Below, piece by piece: positions 1 through 8,403 of a stretch of DNA of 61,093 bases. Each line of letters opens with the position of its first letter. Positions within the stretch are counted from its first letter, which is position 1. The DNA comes from Microvirga sp. Mcv34 (GTDB lineage: Bacteria; Pseudomonadota; Alphaproteobacteria; Rhizobiales; Beijerinckiaceae). The stretch covers positions 1 through 61,093 of the forward strand of contig NZ_JALJRK010000034.1 in NCBI RefSeq assembly GCF_024519725.1, given 5' to 3'. Made by a program: the position numbers and the translations under genes. The notes under the pieces were generated by a model. It worked only from the letters and a program-made list of their open reading frames with translations. It was not told the origin of the DNA and searched no databases.

Positions 1-55
1 GAACCCTCGACCCCAACCTTGGCAAGGTTGTGCTCTACCCCTGAGCTACACCCGC
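1..55 (-). tRNA. tRNA-Gly(GCC), 3' end cut by window edge
   Basis: Read on the minus strand, the gene starts with GCGGGTG at position 55, continues with a D-arm (GTAGCTCAGGGGTAGAGC), and has an anticodon stem-loop CTTGCCAAG with anticodon GCC. The T-arm begins and then runs off position 1, so the acceptor 3' half is missing only because of the window boundary. Confidence 0.93.
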
Positions 56-94
56 ACGCTCCGACACCTCGTCAGATCTACACCTTATCAGATT

Positions 95-170
<76 letters not shown>

Positions 171-284
171 TAACCTGATCGAGCAACGCATCGATTGAGC
201 GCCGCTCCGGTGTCCCCGAACACATAATTGCGACCCGCCGCGAGGGCAACCCACTTCTAAGTCCTTGTTGGGCAAGGAAGAAGA

Positions 285-360
285 TGGTGCCGCAAGAGGG
301 ATTCGAACCCCCGACCCCCTCATTACGAATGAGGTGCTCTACCAGCTGAGCTATTGCGGC
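285..360 (-). tRNA. tRNA-Thr(CGT)
   Basis: A 76-nt cloverleaf on the minus strand starts GCCGCAA at 360 and ends with an encoded CCA at 285-287. The anticodon stem CTCAT/ATGAG carries the anticodon CGT. It lies just downstream of hemY, so the three tRNA genes form a short co-oriented group. Confidence 0.95.
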
Positions 361-439
361 ATCGCAACGCTGCGATCCGAGAGGCGCCCTCTTACCCGCT
401 CCCCCGTCGCTTGGCAAGGGTGGGAAAGGCCGGAATGGC

Positions 440-2041
440 CTACCAGACCGAAAAAACGCTGCGACGTGCCGACGCCTGCTCCTTGGGCTTGGGCACATCG
501 GGCGGCGTGGTCGGGAAAACCACGGGCTCGGGCTGGGGACCGGGCGCTTCCTCCTTGACCTCCGCCTTGACCGGTCCGGCGACGACGGCATCGGCCTTGG
601 GACCTGCCGGAAGGGGCTCGGTGGCGGGAGCGGGAGCAGGGCTGGGCTCGCTCACGGGAGCCGGAGCGGGCTCCTGCGCGGCCGTGACGGGCAGCACCCT
701 GACCTCGTCGTCGAGATCCGCCGTCACGTCGTCGTGCAGGGTCAGTTCCGGTGCGATCAGCACGTCCGGCGGCGCCTGCCAGACGAAGGCGTCGAGGCGG
801 CCCGTGACCGGCGAGACTGGCGCCCAGTGGTCCGACACGACACCATCGGCGATCCAGGCCGGGTCGCGCGGGGCACGGGTCGCGCGGGCGAGCCATTCGC
901 GGCCCTTGCCGGTGGAGCCGTGCTCCGCCTGCTCGAGATCTGACATGAGCAGGCACACCCGCATGCTCGGCCGGTCCTGCAGCAGGGGCTCCAGGGCATC
1001 GCGGGCCCGGTCGAACTCGCGGGCTTCGAGGGCGGAGCGCGCCACGGCGAGGCGGCCTTCCGGCGCTCCGTTGGAGAGGCGGGAGAGGGTCTCGGCGCGC
1101 TTGAGTCGGTCGAGGCCCGAATCGCCCGGACGCAGGTTCAGGTAGACATCCGCCAGATCCGGATGCGGCAGGCTGCGCCAGGCGGCCTCGACCACCTTGG
1201 CGGCCTTACGCAGATCGCCCTTGCGCGAGAGCAGGCGGCCGGCCATCGCGGCCGCAGGCACGAGATCCGGCGCGAGCTTCACCGCGTCCTGGGCGCTTCT
1301 CAGCGCCCCGTCGGGATCGCGCTCCACCCGCTCCAGGGCGTCCGCCGTGAGTAGGACGGCGCGGTGGCGCCGGGCAGTCTTCTTGTCGAGGAGGCCGAGC
1401 GAGGTCCGTCGCTCCACGGTTTCCAGCGCCCCGCGCCAATCCCCTTCGGCGCAACGGGCCTCAAGGACCGCATCGCTCGCCCAGGCGGCCGCAGGCGCCA
1501 GGCGCACGGCCTCGGAGGCATATTGCTGGGCCGAGGCCGCATCGCCCCGACGGCGGGCCTCGACGAACAGGCCGCGCAGGCCAAGAACCCGCGTCTCGTC
1601 TTCGTCCATCATCTGCAAGAAGGCGGCTTCGGCCACCTCCCGGTTGCCGGAGACCTGGGCGGCCTGCGCCTTGAGCAGGAGCGTCAGGGGCTCCTTGCCC
1701 AGAAGGCGCTCCGCCTCGTTGGCATAGCGGCGGGCCGCGATGGTGTCGCCGGCGCCGACCGCCACCATGCCGCGGGAAACGGCCTGGTAGCCCCGGGAGC
1801 GGCGGCGCGCCCGCGAGGCGAAGGTCAGGCGAGTGGGGAGCTGGATGAGACCGGTCACCAGGGACCAGAGCAGGGCCAGGGCCAGGGCGAGGCCGGCCAG
1901 GGCGATGGCCGCCACCGCCACCGACATCTGGATCTCGTAACCGCCGAAGGTGATCAAGACCGTGCCCGGCCGGTCGGCCAGCCAGACCGTGCCGAAGGCC
2001 GCGACGCAGAGAAGACCGATGAAAACGAGAGCGCGCCACAT
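440..2041 (-). CDS. hemY: HemY-like TPR membrane protein of the heme operon
   Basis: A 533-residue inner-membrane protein. Two hydrophobic N-terminal segments (about residues 3-22 and 40-66) flank the HemY_N-type stretch containing DRPGTVLITFGGYEIQ. A long alpha-helical, Ala/Arg/Leu-rich region of TPR-like repeats follows (about 90-390), then a Pro/Ala/Glu-rich tail. It is last in the hemC-hemD-mic60-hemY operon and starts 15 nt after the Mic60 gene. The family is associated with late tetrapyrrole synthesis, but its molecular role is poorly defined. It is not the protoporphyrinogen oxidase that is also called HemY in Bacillus. Confidence 0.88.
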   Translation of the reverse strand: MWRALVFIGLLCVAAFGTVWLADRPGTVLITFGGYEIQMSVAVAAIALAGLALALALLWSLVTGLIQLPTRLTFASRARRRSRGYQAVSRGMVAVGAGDTIAARRYANEAERLLGKEPLTLLLKAQAAQVSGNREVAEAAFLQMMDEDETRVLGLRGLFVEARRRGDAASAQQYASEAVRLAPAAAWASDAVLEARCAEGDWRGALETVERRTSLGLLDKKTARRHRAVLLTADALERVERDPDGALRSAQDAVKLAPDLVPAAAMAGRLLSRKGDLRKAAKVVEAAWRSLPHPDLADVYLNLRPGDSGLDRLKRAETLSRLSNGAPEGRLAVARSALEAREFDRARDALEPLLQDRPSMRVCLLMSDLEQAEHGSTGKGREWLARATRAPRDPAWIADGVVSDHWAPVSPVTGRLDAFVWQAPPDVLIAPELTLHDDVTADLDDEVRVLPVTAAQEPAPAPVSEPSPAPAPATEPLPAGPKADAVVAGPVKAEVKEEAPGPQPEPVVFPTTPPDVPKPKEQASARRSVFSVW

Positions 2042-2056
2042 GCAGGGCAGATCCTT

Positions 2057-3757
2057 TTATTGCGTCGTACGGTTGAGGGTGGCGAGAGCGTCCGAGCTGA
2101 TCGCCTGCGCAGCGCGATGCGCCTCGGCGACCGCCTTGACCTGCCGGCCCCAGTCCTCGGAGAGCCGCCGCGACGGCTCGGGAAGGGCATCCCAGGCGGC
2201 TGCGGCCTCCACCACGTCGCCGCGATCCAGGGCCTGCCGGATACGGACGACGAGAGCCGAAACGCCCGTGGTGCCCTGTTCGTTCACCGGCTTGACCGTC
2301 ACCACCCGGTCGGCCATGCGCAGGAGCCGGTCGGACCAGCTGTTGGTCGGGCCGCGGCTCTCGCGCAGGATCGCGGTCTCCACCGGGTCGAAGCTACGGG
2401 CGAGCGCCGCCGCCGTCGGGGCGCCCTTTTCGGCAAAGGGCTCCAGGGGAGCGACGCGGCTCGCGTCGGCCCCGGCCTTCTTCACGCCGTCGAGCACCTC
2501 GGCATAGGGGGTGCCGCTGTTGAGGGCGTCGTTCAGGCGGCCGGCGAGAACGACCTTGGTCCCGGTCTGGCTCGCCGCCTCGGCGTTCCGAGTGTTTTCC
2601 TGGGCCTGCTGCGAGAGCGTCGCAAGGCGTTGTTCCTGCTCGGAAAACCGGCGGTCGGTATCCGTGAACCGGCGCTCCGTTTCGCCGAACCGGCGATCCT
2701 GGTCGGCGAGACGCCGGTCCAGATCCGCGATGCGGCCGTCGAGCTGCTGGGCCGCGTTCGCGGCTTTTTCCGTGCCCTGGGCATTCGCCTTGACCTGCTC
2801 CTCCAGAGCCGACAGGCGGCCCGACAGGCCATCGGACAGCTCGGTCAGCCGGTTGGACAGGTCGGTGAGCGCCGCCTCGTTCTGGGACGGCGGAGGCTGG
2901 GGTGCCTCGGGCATGGGACGGTTCAGGGCCTCCTGGGCTTGGCTCGCCGCCTGGCGGGCCGTGTCCTGGATCGCCTGGAGCCGCTGGTCCAGGTCGCCTC
3001 GGGCCGATTCGAGTGCATTCAGGCGCTCGGTCAGCGCTTGGACGTTCCCCTGCGGTTGTCCGGAGGGGGCGGGCTGCCGGAGCGCTCCGACGCGCTGTTC
3101 GAGCTGAGCCAAGCGCAGTTCCATCGGCTGTGCCTGCCCCGGATTCTCTTGCCAGGCTTGGAGCCCGTAGAGGAGTCCCGCCCCGACGAGGCCGCCGAGC
3201 AGGCCGGATCCGATCAGGGCGCCAGCGGAGGAGCCGCGGCGCTCCGGAACCGGACGCGGAGGCACGGCCTCCTCGCGTCCCGGGGATGTGGAGGCTCCCT
3301 GGTAGGAGCTGTCAGACAGGCCGGCATCCGGCCTATCAGTCTCGCCGATAGCGGCTCCGGATGGGAGCGTGTCGGTCCCGGCCCCGGAATCGAGGGTTGC
3401 TTCCGGCGAGGCCACCAGGTCCTCGGCCGGAGGCTCGCGGCCGGCCGCGATGGTCTCGTCGGGCCTCGCCTCTGGGGGTGCACCCGCGACGATCGTCTCC
3501 TGAGCCGGCATCTCATGGGCTGGCGCCCCGGCCGCGAGGGTGTCTGGCCCAAGGGTGTCCTTCCCTAGCGTATCTTGCCCTAGCGTATCCTGGCCGAAAG
3601 TATCCGGACCCAGGGTGTCCTGAGCCTCGGCGCCCGGGCTTGTGGCCGGGGCGGCGCCTGCGTCGATCACGGTCGCTTTCAGGTCGATGGTCGCCGGCTC
3701 ACGCGAGGGCTTTTTGCGGGACGATTTCGGGCGTCGGGGATCTGATGAATCGGTCAC
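2057..3757 (-). CDS. Mitofilin/Mic60-family membrane protein (COG4223-like)
   Basis: A 566-residue protein with a GTG start. It has a long disordered Asp/Thr/Pro-rich cytoplasmic N-terminus, one membrane segment (about 180-205, Gly/Leu/Ala-rich), a long coiled coil (about 210-410) and a C-terminal helical region typical of alphaproteobacterial Mic60. Between about residues 46 and 75 there are six tandem pentapeptides of the form [QPK]DT[LF]G. In the coiled coil about five tandem heptads carry RRL/RRF. Alphaproteobacterial Mic60 genes are known to sit beside hemY, and Mic60 shapes intracytoplasmic or mitochondrial membranes. Older annotations of this slot read HemX or conserved membrane protein. 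Placement in the heme operon is clear; the membrane-shaping role is inferred from the family. Confidence 0.82.
   Translation of the reverse strand: MTDSSDPRRPKSSRKKPSREPATIDLKATVIDAGAAPATSPGAEAQDTLGPDTFGQDTLGQDTLGKDTLGPDTLAAGAPAHEMPAQETIVAGAPPEARPDETIAAGREPPAEDLVASPEATLDSGAGTDTLPSGAAIGETDRPDAGLSDSSYQGASTSPGREEAVPPRPVPERRGSSAGALIGSGLLGGLVGAGLLYGLQAWQENPGQAQPMELRLAQLEQRVGALRQPAPSGQPQGNVQALTERLNALESARGDLDQRLQAIQDTARQAASQAQEALNRPMPEAPQPPPSQNEAALTDLSNRLTELSDGLSGRLSALEEQVKANAQGTEKAANAAQQLDGRIADLDRRLADQDRRFGETERRFTDTDRRFSEQEQRLATLSQQAQENTRNAEAASQTGTKVVLAGRLNDALNSGTPYAEVLDGVKKAGADASRVAPLEPFAEKGAPTAAALARSFDPVETAILRESRGPTNSWSDRLLRMADRVVTVKPVNEQGTTGVSALVVRIRQALDRGDVVEAAAAWDALPEPSRRLSEDWGRQVKAVAEAHRAAQAISSDALATLNRTTQ
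3533..3622 (-). repeat. Tandem 15-bp coding repeat in Mic60 N-terminus
   Basis: Six imperfect 15-bp units encode successive DTLG/DTFG pentapeptides. The units differ at silent and first-codon positions, so they have drifted since duplication. Confidence 0.8.
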
Positions 3758-3933
3758 GGGTCACTCTTGCACGGGTCGCGTCGGGCGCGGGATCTTCAAA
3801 AGGTCAGTGTGAGATGCAATTGAGGCAAGCTTGGGCGCAGCGTTTCGTTCCCTTCCTGCGGTACGATCCAAAAACGAACGGCTCATCGGACCACGATTGC
3901 CCTCGTATGGCAAAGCTTCCTCACCGCCGGCCC

Positions 3934-4632
3934 TCACCGGGGCGAATCGAGGAGCCTGAGAAGCGCATCCTCGGAAGGGTCTTCCGCCACCCGGACCTCG
4001 GCGCCGACCGCCGTCAGCGGCACGGCCACATCGGCCGACAGGCACAGATGCGGAAAGGCCCCCAGGGTCGAAGCCAGCCCCGCCTCCGCGACCAGCCGGA
4101 CGACGAGATCCGCGCTCCGCCGTGAATAATGGAGCGCAGCGCCGATTTGGCCAGAGCGCAGGGCCTCGACGGCGGCGTCTGGAAGCGTTTCGACGGACTT
4201 CGCCTCGTAGGCCTCCCATTGCAGCACGGTGAAACCGGCTCCGCGCAGGGACGCGGCCGGCTCCTCCTTGTGATGCCGCGCCGTCACGTGGAGAAGGACG
4301 AGACCCGGCGGCAGCTGCTCGCGAATCAGCCGCGACAGGGACACCGCGTCGCCGTCCGCCACGGAGATCTGGGAGAACCCTTCAGCCCTGACCACCTCGG
4401 CCGTGTGCTCGCCGACGGCGAAGACCGGCTTGTGCCGGTCCAGGACCGCGAGGGCATCCGCCGCATGGGCGCTGGTGACGATCAGCGCGTCGTAAGGCGC
4501 CTGCGGCGCGGGATCGCCCGTCGGAACGATCCGGGTGACGGGCGCCTGGCATGCCTCGAACCCGAGCGCCGCCAGCCTCCCGGCGGTGCGCTTCGCATCC
4601 TCGGCCGAGCGGGTGATGAGGATCCGCGTCAT
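3934..4632 (-). CDS. hemD: Uroporphyrinogen-III synthase
   Basis: A 232-residue cytosolic enzyme that cyclises and inverts ring D of hydroxymethylbilane to make uroporphyrinogen III. The start chosen is the ATG overlapping the hemC stop codon (ATGA at 4629-4632), which gives the typical N-terminus MTRILITRSAEDAKRTA. A longer reading would run into hemC. Sequence is poorly conserved in this family, but the N-terminal strand/ITR motif, the length and the hemC partner agree. The 176-nt gap to the Mic60 gene holds nothing recognisable. Confidence 0.93.
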   Translation of the reverse strand: MTRILITRSAEDAKRTAGRLAALGFEACQAPVTRIVPTGDPAPQAPYDALIVTSAHAADALAVLDRHKPVFAVGEHTAEVVRAEGFSQISVADGDAVSLSRLIREQLPPGLVLLHVTARHHKEEPAASLRGAGFTVLQWEAYEAKSVETLPDAAVEALRSGQIGAALHYSRRSADLVVRLVAEAGLASTLGAFPHLCLSADVAVPLTAVGAEVRVAEDPSEDALLRLLDSPR

Positions 4633-5570
4633 GATTTCAGGAAGTCCGGCGGCATGCGGGAGCGCAGCTCCGATCCGGCGTCGCGCCCGAGCGCCGCCGC
4701 ATCGTCCGGCGAGCCGCGACGGACGGCCTCCAGGCATTCGGAGCCGTCCGGACGCAGCACGAGGCCACGGATTTCGAGATCGCCGCCGATCAGCCGCGCA
4801 TGCCCGGCGATGGGCGTGCGGCAGGAGCCGTCCAGGATGGTGAGGAAGGCCCGCTCGGCCGCGAGCGCGTGGCCGGTCGGCGCGTCGAGGATCGGCGCGA
4901 GCGCCGCGCGCACCCGCTCGTCCTCGGCACGGACCGCGACCGCGATGGCGCCCTGCCCCACGGCCGGGAGGAAATCGTCCGTTTCGAGCACGGTGGTCAC
5001 GTGATCGGTGAGACCGAGGCGCCTCAAGCCGGCCATGGCGAGCAGCGTCGCGTCGACCTCGCCGCGCTCGAGCTTGGCGAGCCGCGTCTGCACGTTGCCG
5101 CGCAGCAGCGTGACCTGGAGGTCCGGCCGCAGGCGGCGAACTTGAGCCTGCCGCCGCAGGGAAGCGGAGCCGACCACGGCGCCCTGCGGCAGGTCGCTCA
5201 GGCTCTTGTAGCGGTGGCTGATGAAGGCATCGCGCACGTCCTCGCGCGGCAGGAAGCCCGCGATGACGATCCCCTCCGGCAGGGCCGTCGGCAGGTCCTT
5301 GGCGGAATGGACCGCGAGATCGATGGAGCCGTCGAGGAGCGCGATGTCGAGCTCCTTGGTGAAGAGCCCCTTGCCGCCCGCTTCGGACAGGGGCCGGTCC
5401 TGAATGGCATCGCCCGTGGTCTTGATGATCGACAGGGGCAGGTGCTCCACGGTCCAGCCATCCCCGGTCGAACCATGGGCGGCGACCAGCCTGTCTTGCG
5501 TCTCGTGGGCCTGGGCGAGGGCCAGGGGGCTTCCTCGCGTACCGATGACCAGGGTGGGTGATGAGGCCAT
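4629..5570 (-). CDS. hemC: Porphobilinogen deaminase (hydroxymethylbilane synthase)
   Basis: A 313-residue cytosolic enzyme joining four porphobilinogens into hydroxymethylbilane. Visible signatures are IGTRGSPLALAQ at residues 9-20, the LAVHSAKDLP motif near 85-94 with the catalytic Asp, the Arg-rich GSASLRRQAQ stretch near 134-143, and the dipyrromethane cofactor cysteine Cys250 in LDGSCRTPIA. First gene of the heme operon. It is divergent from tsaD, with about 120 nt of shared promoter region. Confidence 0.97.
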   Translation of the reverse strand: MASSPTLVIGTRGSPLALAQAHETQDRLVAAHGSTGDGWTVEHLPLSIIKTTGDAIQDRPLSEAGGKGLFTKELDIALLDGSIDLAVHSAKDLPTALPEGIVIAGFLPREDVRDAFISHRYKSLSDLPQGAVVGSASLRRQAQVRRLRPDLQVTLLRGNVQTRLAKLERGEVDATLLAMAGLRRLGLTDHVTTVLETDDFLPAVGQGAIAVAVRAEDERVRAALAPILDAPTGHALAAERAFLTILDGSCRTPIAGHARLIGGDLEIRGLVLRPDGSECLEAVRRGSPDDAAALGRDAGSELRSRMPPDFLKS

Positions 5571-5690
5571 TCTGCCTGAGTGCTCCTGTCTTGAACGATC
5601 TGGTTTGATCTTGTGCGGCGCGGCGGACTATAGGGGGAGGAGCGCCGGGCCGGAAGCCCGGACAACACCTTAATCGAGCGGCCCCCGATC

Positions 5691-6746
5691 ATGCGCATTC
5701 TAGGCATCGAGACCACCTGCGACGAGACCGCGGCCGCCGTGGTCGGAATCGGCTTCGACGGACGCGGCGAGATCCTCTCCAACGAGGTCTTGAGCCAGAT
5801 CGCCGAGCACGCCCGCTATGGCGGCGTCGTGCCCGAGATCGCCGCCCGCGCTCATGTGGAGGTGATCGACCGGCTCGTGGCCCGGGCGCTGAAGAGCGCC
5901 AACTGCTCCGTGAAGGACATCGACGGCATCGCCGTGGCGGCGGGCCCCGGCCTTATCGGCGGCGTGCTGGTGGGGCTGACCACCGCCAAGGCCATCGCGC
6001 TCGTGACGCGCAAGCCCCTGATGGCGGTGAACCACCTCGAAGCCCACGCGCTCACCGCGCGGCTGACCGACGGCATCGGCTTCCCCTATCTGCTGCTTCT
6101 CGCCTCCGGGGGCCACACCCAGCTCGTGGCGGTGCGCGGCGTCGGCGACTACGTGCGGCTCGGCACCACCATCGACGACGCCATCGGTGAGGCCTTCGAC
6201 AAGGTCGCCAAGATGCTGGGCCTGCCGTATCCCGGTGGGCCGCATGTGGAGCAGGAGGCCGCCAAGGGCAATCCGGAGCGCTTCGCCTTTCCGCGCCCGA
6301 TGCAGGGCCGTGCGGAGCCGAATTTCTCGCTCTCCGGCCTCAAGACCGCCGTGCGGATCGAGGCGGAGAAGATCGCGCCGCTGACGGCGAGCGACATCGC
6401 CGACCTCTGCGCCGGCTTCCAGGCCGCCATCGTGGACGTGGTGGTGGACCGCACCCGGGTCGGGCTTCGCGCCTTCCGCGAGATCGCCGGCCACCCGACT
6501 GCCCTCGTGGTGGCGGGCGGCGTCGCGGCCAACCAGGGCATGCGCCAGGGGCTCCAGCGCCTCGCGGTCGAAGCCGGCCTCAAGCTCGTGGCCCCGCCGC
6601 TGGCGCTCTGCGGCGACAACGGCGCCATGATCGCCTGGGCGGGCGTCGAGCGCATGCGCCTCGGCCTCATCGACGACATCACCGCCCCCGCCCGCGCCCG
6701 CTGGCCGCTCGACACGAGCCGCGACGAGGCCGGGGCGAAGGCGTGA
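5691..6746 (+). CDS. tsaD: tRNA N6-threonylcarbamoyladenosine transferase subunit TsaD
   Basis: A 351-residue ASKHA-fold enzyme that transfers threonylcarbamoyl to A37 of ANN-decoding tRNAs, acting with TsaB, TsaE and TsaC, which are not in this window. The N-terminus [13 protein letters not shown] is diagnostic. The metal-binding motif HLEAH is at residues 115-119. The nucleotide-binding Gly-rich stretches AAGPGLIGG (83-91) and [11 protein letters not shown] are present, as is the C-terminal CGDNGAMIA. Divergent from hemC and followed by gpsA; the tsaD-gpsA pairing recurs in Rhizobiales. Confidence 0.97.
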   Translation: MRILGIETTCDETAAAVVGIGFDGRGEILSNEVLSQIAEHARYGGVVPEIAARAHVEVIDRLVARALKSANCSVKDIDGIAVAAGPGLIGGVLVGLTTAKAIALVTRKPLMAVNHLEAHALTARLTDGIGFPYLLLLASGGHTQLVAVRGVGDYVRLGTTIDDAIGEAFDKVAKMLGLPYPGGPHVEQEAAKGNPERFAFPRPMQGRAEPNFSLSGLKTAVRIEAEKIAPLTASDIADLCAGFQAAIVDVVVDRTRVGLRAFREIAGHPTALVVAGGVAANQGMRQGLQRLAVEAGLKLVAPPLALCGDNGAMIAWAGVERMRLGLIDDITAPARARWPLDTSRDEAGAKA

Positions 6747-6782
6747 CGTGGGTGCTCTGGAAAGCATGCTCATAACCCTCTT

Positions 6783-6889
6783 ACCTCATCCTGAGGAGCA
6801 GCCGTCAGGCTGCGTCTCGAAGGAGGTTCCAGCGCTCTCTGGAACCTCCTTCGAGACGGATTGCTGCGCAATCCTCCTCAGGATGAGGT
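6783..6889. repeat. Nested intergenic palindrome (REP/BIME-like)
   Basis: Outer arms ACCTCATCCTGAGGA (6783-6797) and its exact complement at 6875-6889 enclose a second perfect 19-bp inverted repeat (6814-6832 with 6839-6857) around a 6-nt loop. No poly-T tract follows, so this looks like a mobile or processing palindrome rather than a terminator. Confidence 0.85.
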
Positions 6890-6923
6890 CCGTGGATATG
6901 GGCGTCAGCCGAAAGTCCCTGAC

Positions 6924-7919
6924 ATGACCGCCCCCGCGCAAACCATCGGCATCGCCGGAGCGGGCGCCTGGGGAACGGCGCTCGCCAATGCGGCCGCCAT
7001 CGCGGGCAACGACGTGGTGCTCTGGATGCGCTCGCCCGATCACGCGGCGACCCTGGCGGCGACGCGGGCCAACGCGCGCTGCCTGCCCGGCGTGAGACTC
7101 CACGACCGCATCCGGCCGACCGCCGATCTCGCCGACCTGGCCTCCGCCCGCGCGGTGCTGCTCGTCACGCCCGCGCAGACCACCCGGGAGATGGCCGCAG
7201 CCCTCGGCTCGGTCCTGCCCGCCGCGACGCCCCTGGTGCTCTGCGCCAAGGGAATCGAGCGGGAGACCCGCGCCTTCCTCTGCGACGTGGTGGAAGAGGA
7301 GCGCCCCGGCTCGCCGGTCGGGGTGCTGTCGGGCCCCAGCTTCGCCGACGACGTGGCCCGGGGCCTGCCGACCGCCGTAACGCTCGCCTGCCGGGACGCG
7401 GCGCTGGCCGAGGCGCTGGCGACCGCCCTCTCGGGCCCGACCCTTCGCGTCTATCACCGCACCGATCTGCGCGGCGTCGAGATCGGCGGCGCGGCCAAGA
7501 ACGTGCTCGCCATCGCGTGCGGGGCCGTGGCCGGCAAGGGCCTGGGCGAGAGCGCCAAGGCGGCCCTCATCGCCCGCGGCTTCGCGGAACTGCTGCGCTT
7601 CGCCCGCGCCTATGGCGGCGAAGCAGAGACCCTGATGGGGCTCTCGGGGCTCGGCGACCTGGTGCTCACCTGCTCCTCGGCCCAGTCCCGCAACTTCGCC
7701 TTCGGCCAGCGCCTCGGGCAGGGCCTGAGCGTCGCGGAAGCCGCCGGCGGCCGGCTGGTGGAAGGCGCCGCGACGGCGAGCGCCCTCGTGGCCCTGGCGC
7801 GGGCGAAGAACATCGACATGCCGATCGCGGAAGCGGTCGAGCAGGTCCTGTCCGGCGCGTGGACCCTCGATCAGGCGGTCGATGCGCTGATGAACCGTCC
7901 GGTCAAATCCGAGCATTGA
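6924..7919 (+). CDS. gpsA: Glycerol-3-phosphate dehydrogenase [NAD(P)+]
   Basis: A 331-residue cytosolic enzyme reducing dihydroxyacetone phosphate to sn-glycerol 3-phosphate for phospholipid synthesis. The Rossmann motif GIAGAGAWGTALA sits right after the chosen ATG. An upstream in-frame extension would start inside the palindrome and is rejected. Other signatures are GPSFADDVARGLPTA, the catalytic lysine in IGGAAKNVLAIA and the LSGLGDLVLTC stretch. The length matches the family. It is followed by a short palindrome and then the EVE gene. Confidence 0.96.
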   Translation: MTAPAQTIGIAGAGAWGTALANAAAIAGNDVVLWMRSPDHAATLAATRANARCLPGVRLHDRIRPTADLADLASARAVLLVTPAQTTREMAAALGSVLPAATPLVLCAKGIERETRAFLCDVVEEERPGSPVGVLSGPSFADDVARGLPTAVTLACRDAALAEALATALSGPTLRVYHRTDLRGVEIGGAAKNVLAIACGAVAGKGLGESAKAALIARGFAELLRFARAYGGEAETLMGLSGLGDLVLTCSSAQSRNFAFGQRLGQGLSVAEAAGGRLVEGAATASALVALARAKNIDMPIAEAVEQVLSGAWTLDQAVDALMNRPVKSEH

Positions 7920-7920
7920 A

Positions 7921-7965
7921 GCATGATCCGGAAAAGTGGATACCGGTTTTCCGACAAGATCATGC
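7921..7965. repeat. Dispersed palindrome, GCATGAT...ATCATGC type
   Basis: A 45-nt imperfect hairpin: GCATGAT at the left edge pairs with ATCATGC at the right, with an inner CGGAAAA/TTTTCCG arm. It resembles the elements near 25505, 38483, 41226 and 44157 and lies between gpsA and the EVE gene. Confidence 0.7.
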
Positions 7966-7989
7966 GACATCCATAACGAGTAAGCGTCC

Positions 7990-8403
7990 ATGGCCCACTG
8001 GCTCTACAAATCCGAACCCTCCGTCTGGTCCTGGGACCAACAGGTCGCGGAAGGCGACAAGGGCACGCATTGGAACGGCGTGCGCAACCACGTGGCCAAG
8101 CAGAACCTGATGGCCATGAGATTAGGCGAGCAGGGCTTCTTCTATCATTCCAACGAAGGCAAGGCGGTGGTCGGCATCGTCGAGGTCATCAAGGAATACT
8201 ACCCCGACCACACGGACGAGACGGGCAAGTTCGGCATGGTGGACATCAAGGCCGTCAAACCCTTCAAGCGCCCCGTGACCCTCGACGCGATCAAGCAGGA
8301 GCCGGGCCTCGAAAAGATGATCCTGGTCAACAATTCCCGCCTCTCGGTGCAGCCGGTGACGGACGAGGAATGGGCCATCGTGTGCCGGATGGGCGGGGTT
8401 TAA
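7990..8403 (+). CDS. EVE-domain protein (thymocyte nuclear protein 1-like)
   Basis: A 137-residue single-domain protein. MAHWLYKSEPSVWSWD is the classic start of bacterial EVE proteins (KSEP plus tryptophans), followed by WNGVRNHVAKQNL and the FYHSN motif. EVE folds are PUA-like and are thought to bind modified bases in RNA or DNA. Substrate here is unknown. Its stop codon overlaps the stop of the convergent DUF1287 gene by four bases. Confidence 0.9.
   Translation: MAHWLYKSEPSVWSWDQQVAEGDKGTHWNGVRNHVAKQNLMAMRLGEQGFFYHSNEGKAVVGIVEVIKEYYPDHTDETGKFGMVDIKAVKPFKRPVTLDAIKQEPGLEKMILVNNSRLSVQPVTDEEWAIVCRMGGV

Noticed and set aside
1364..3568. Long plus-strand open frame (734 codons) opposite hemY and the Mic60 gene
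   Set aside because: A GC-rich shadow of the real minus-strand genes: no ribosome site, Arg/Gly/Pro-rich composition and no domain.
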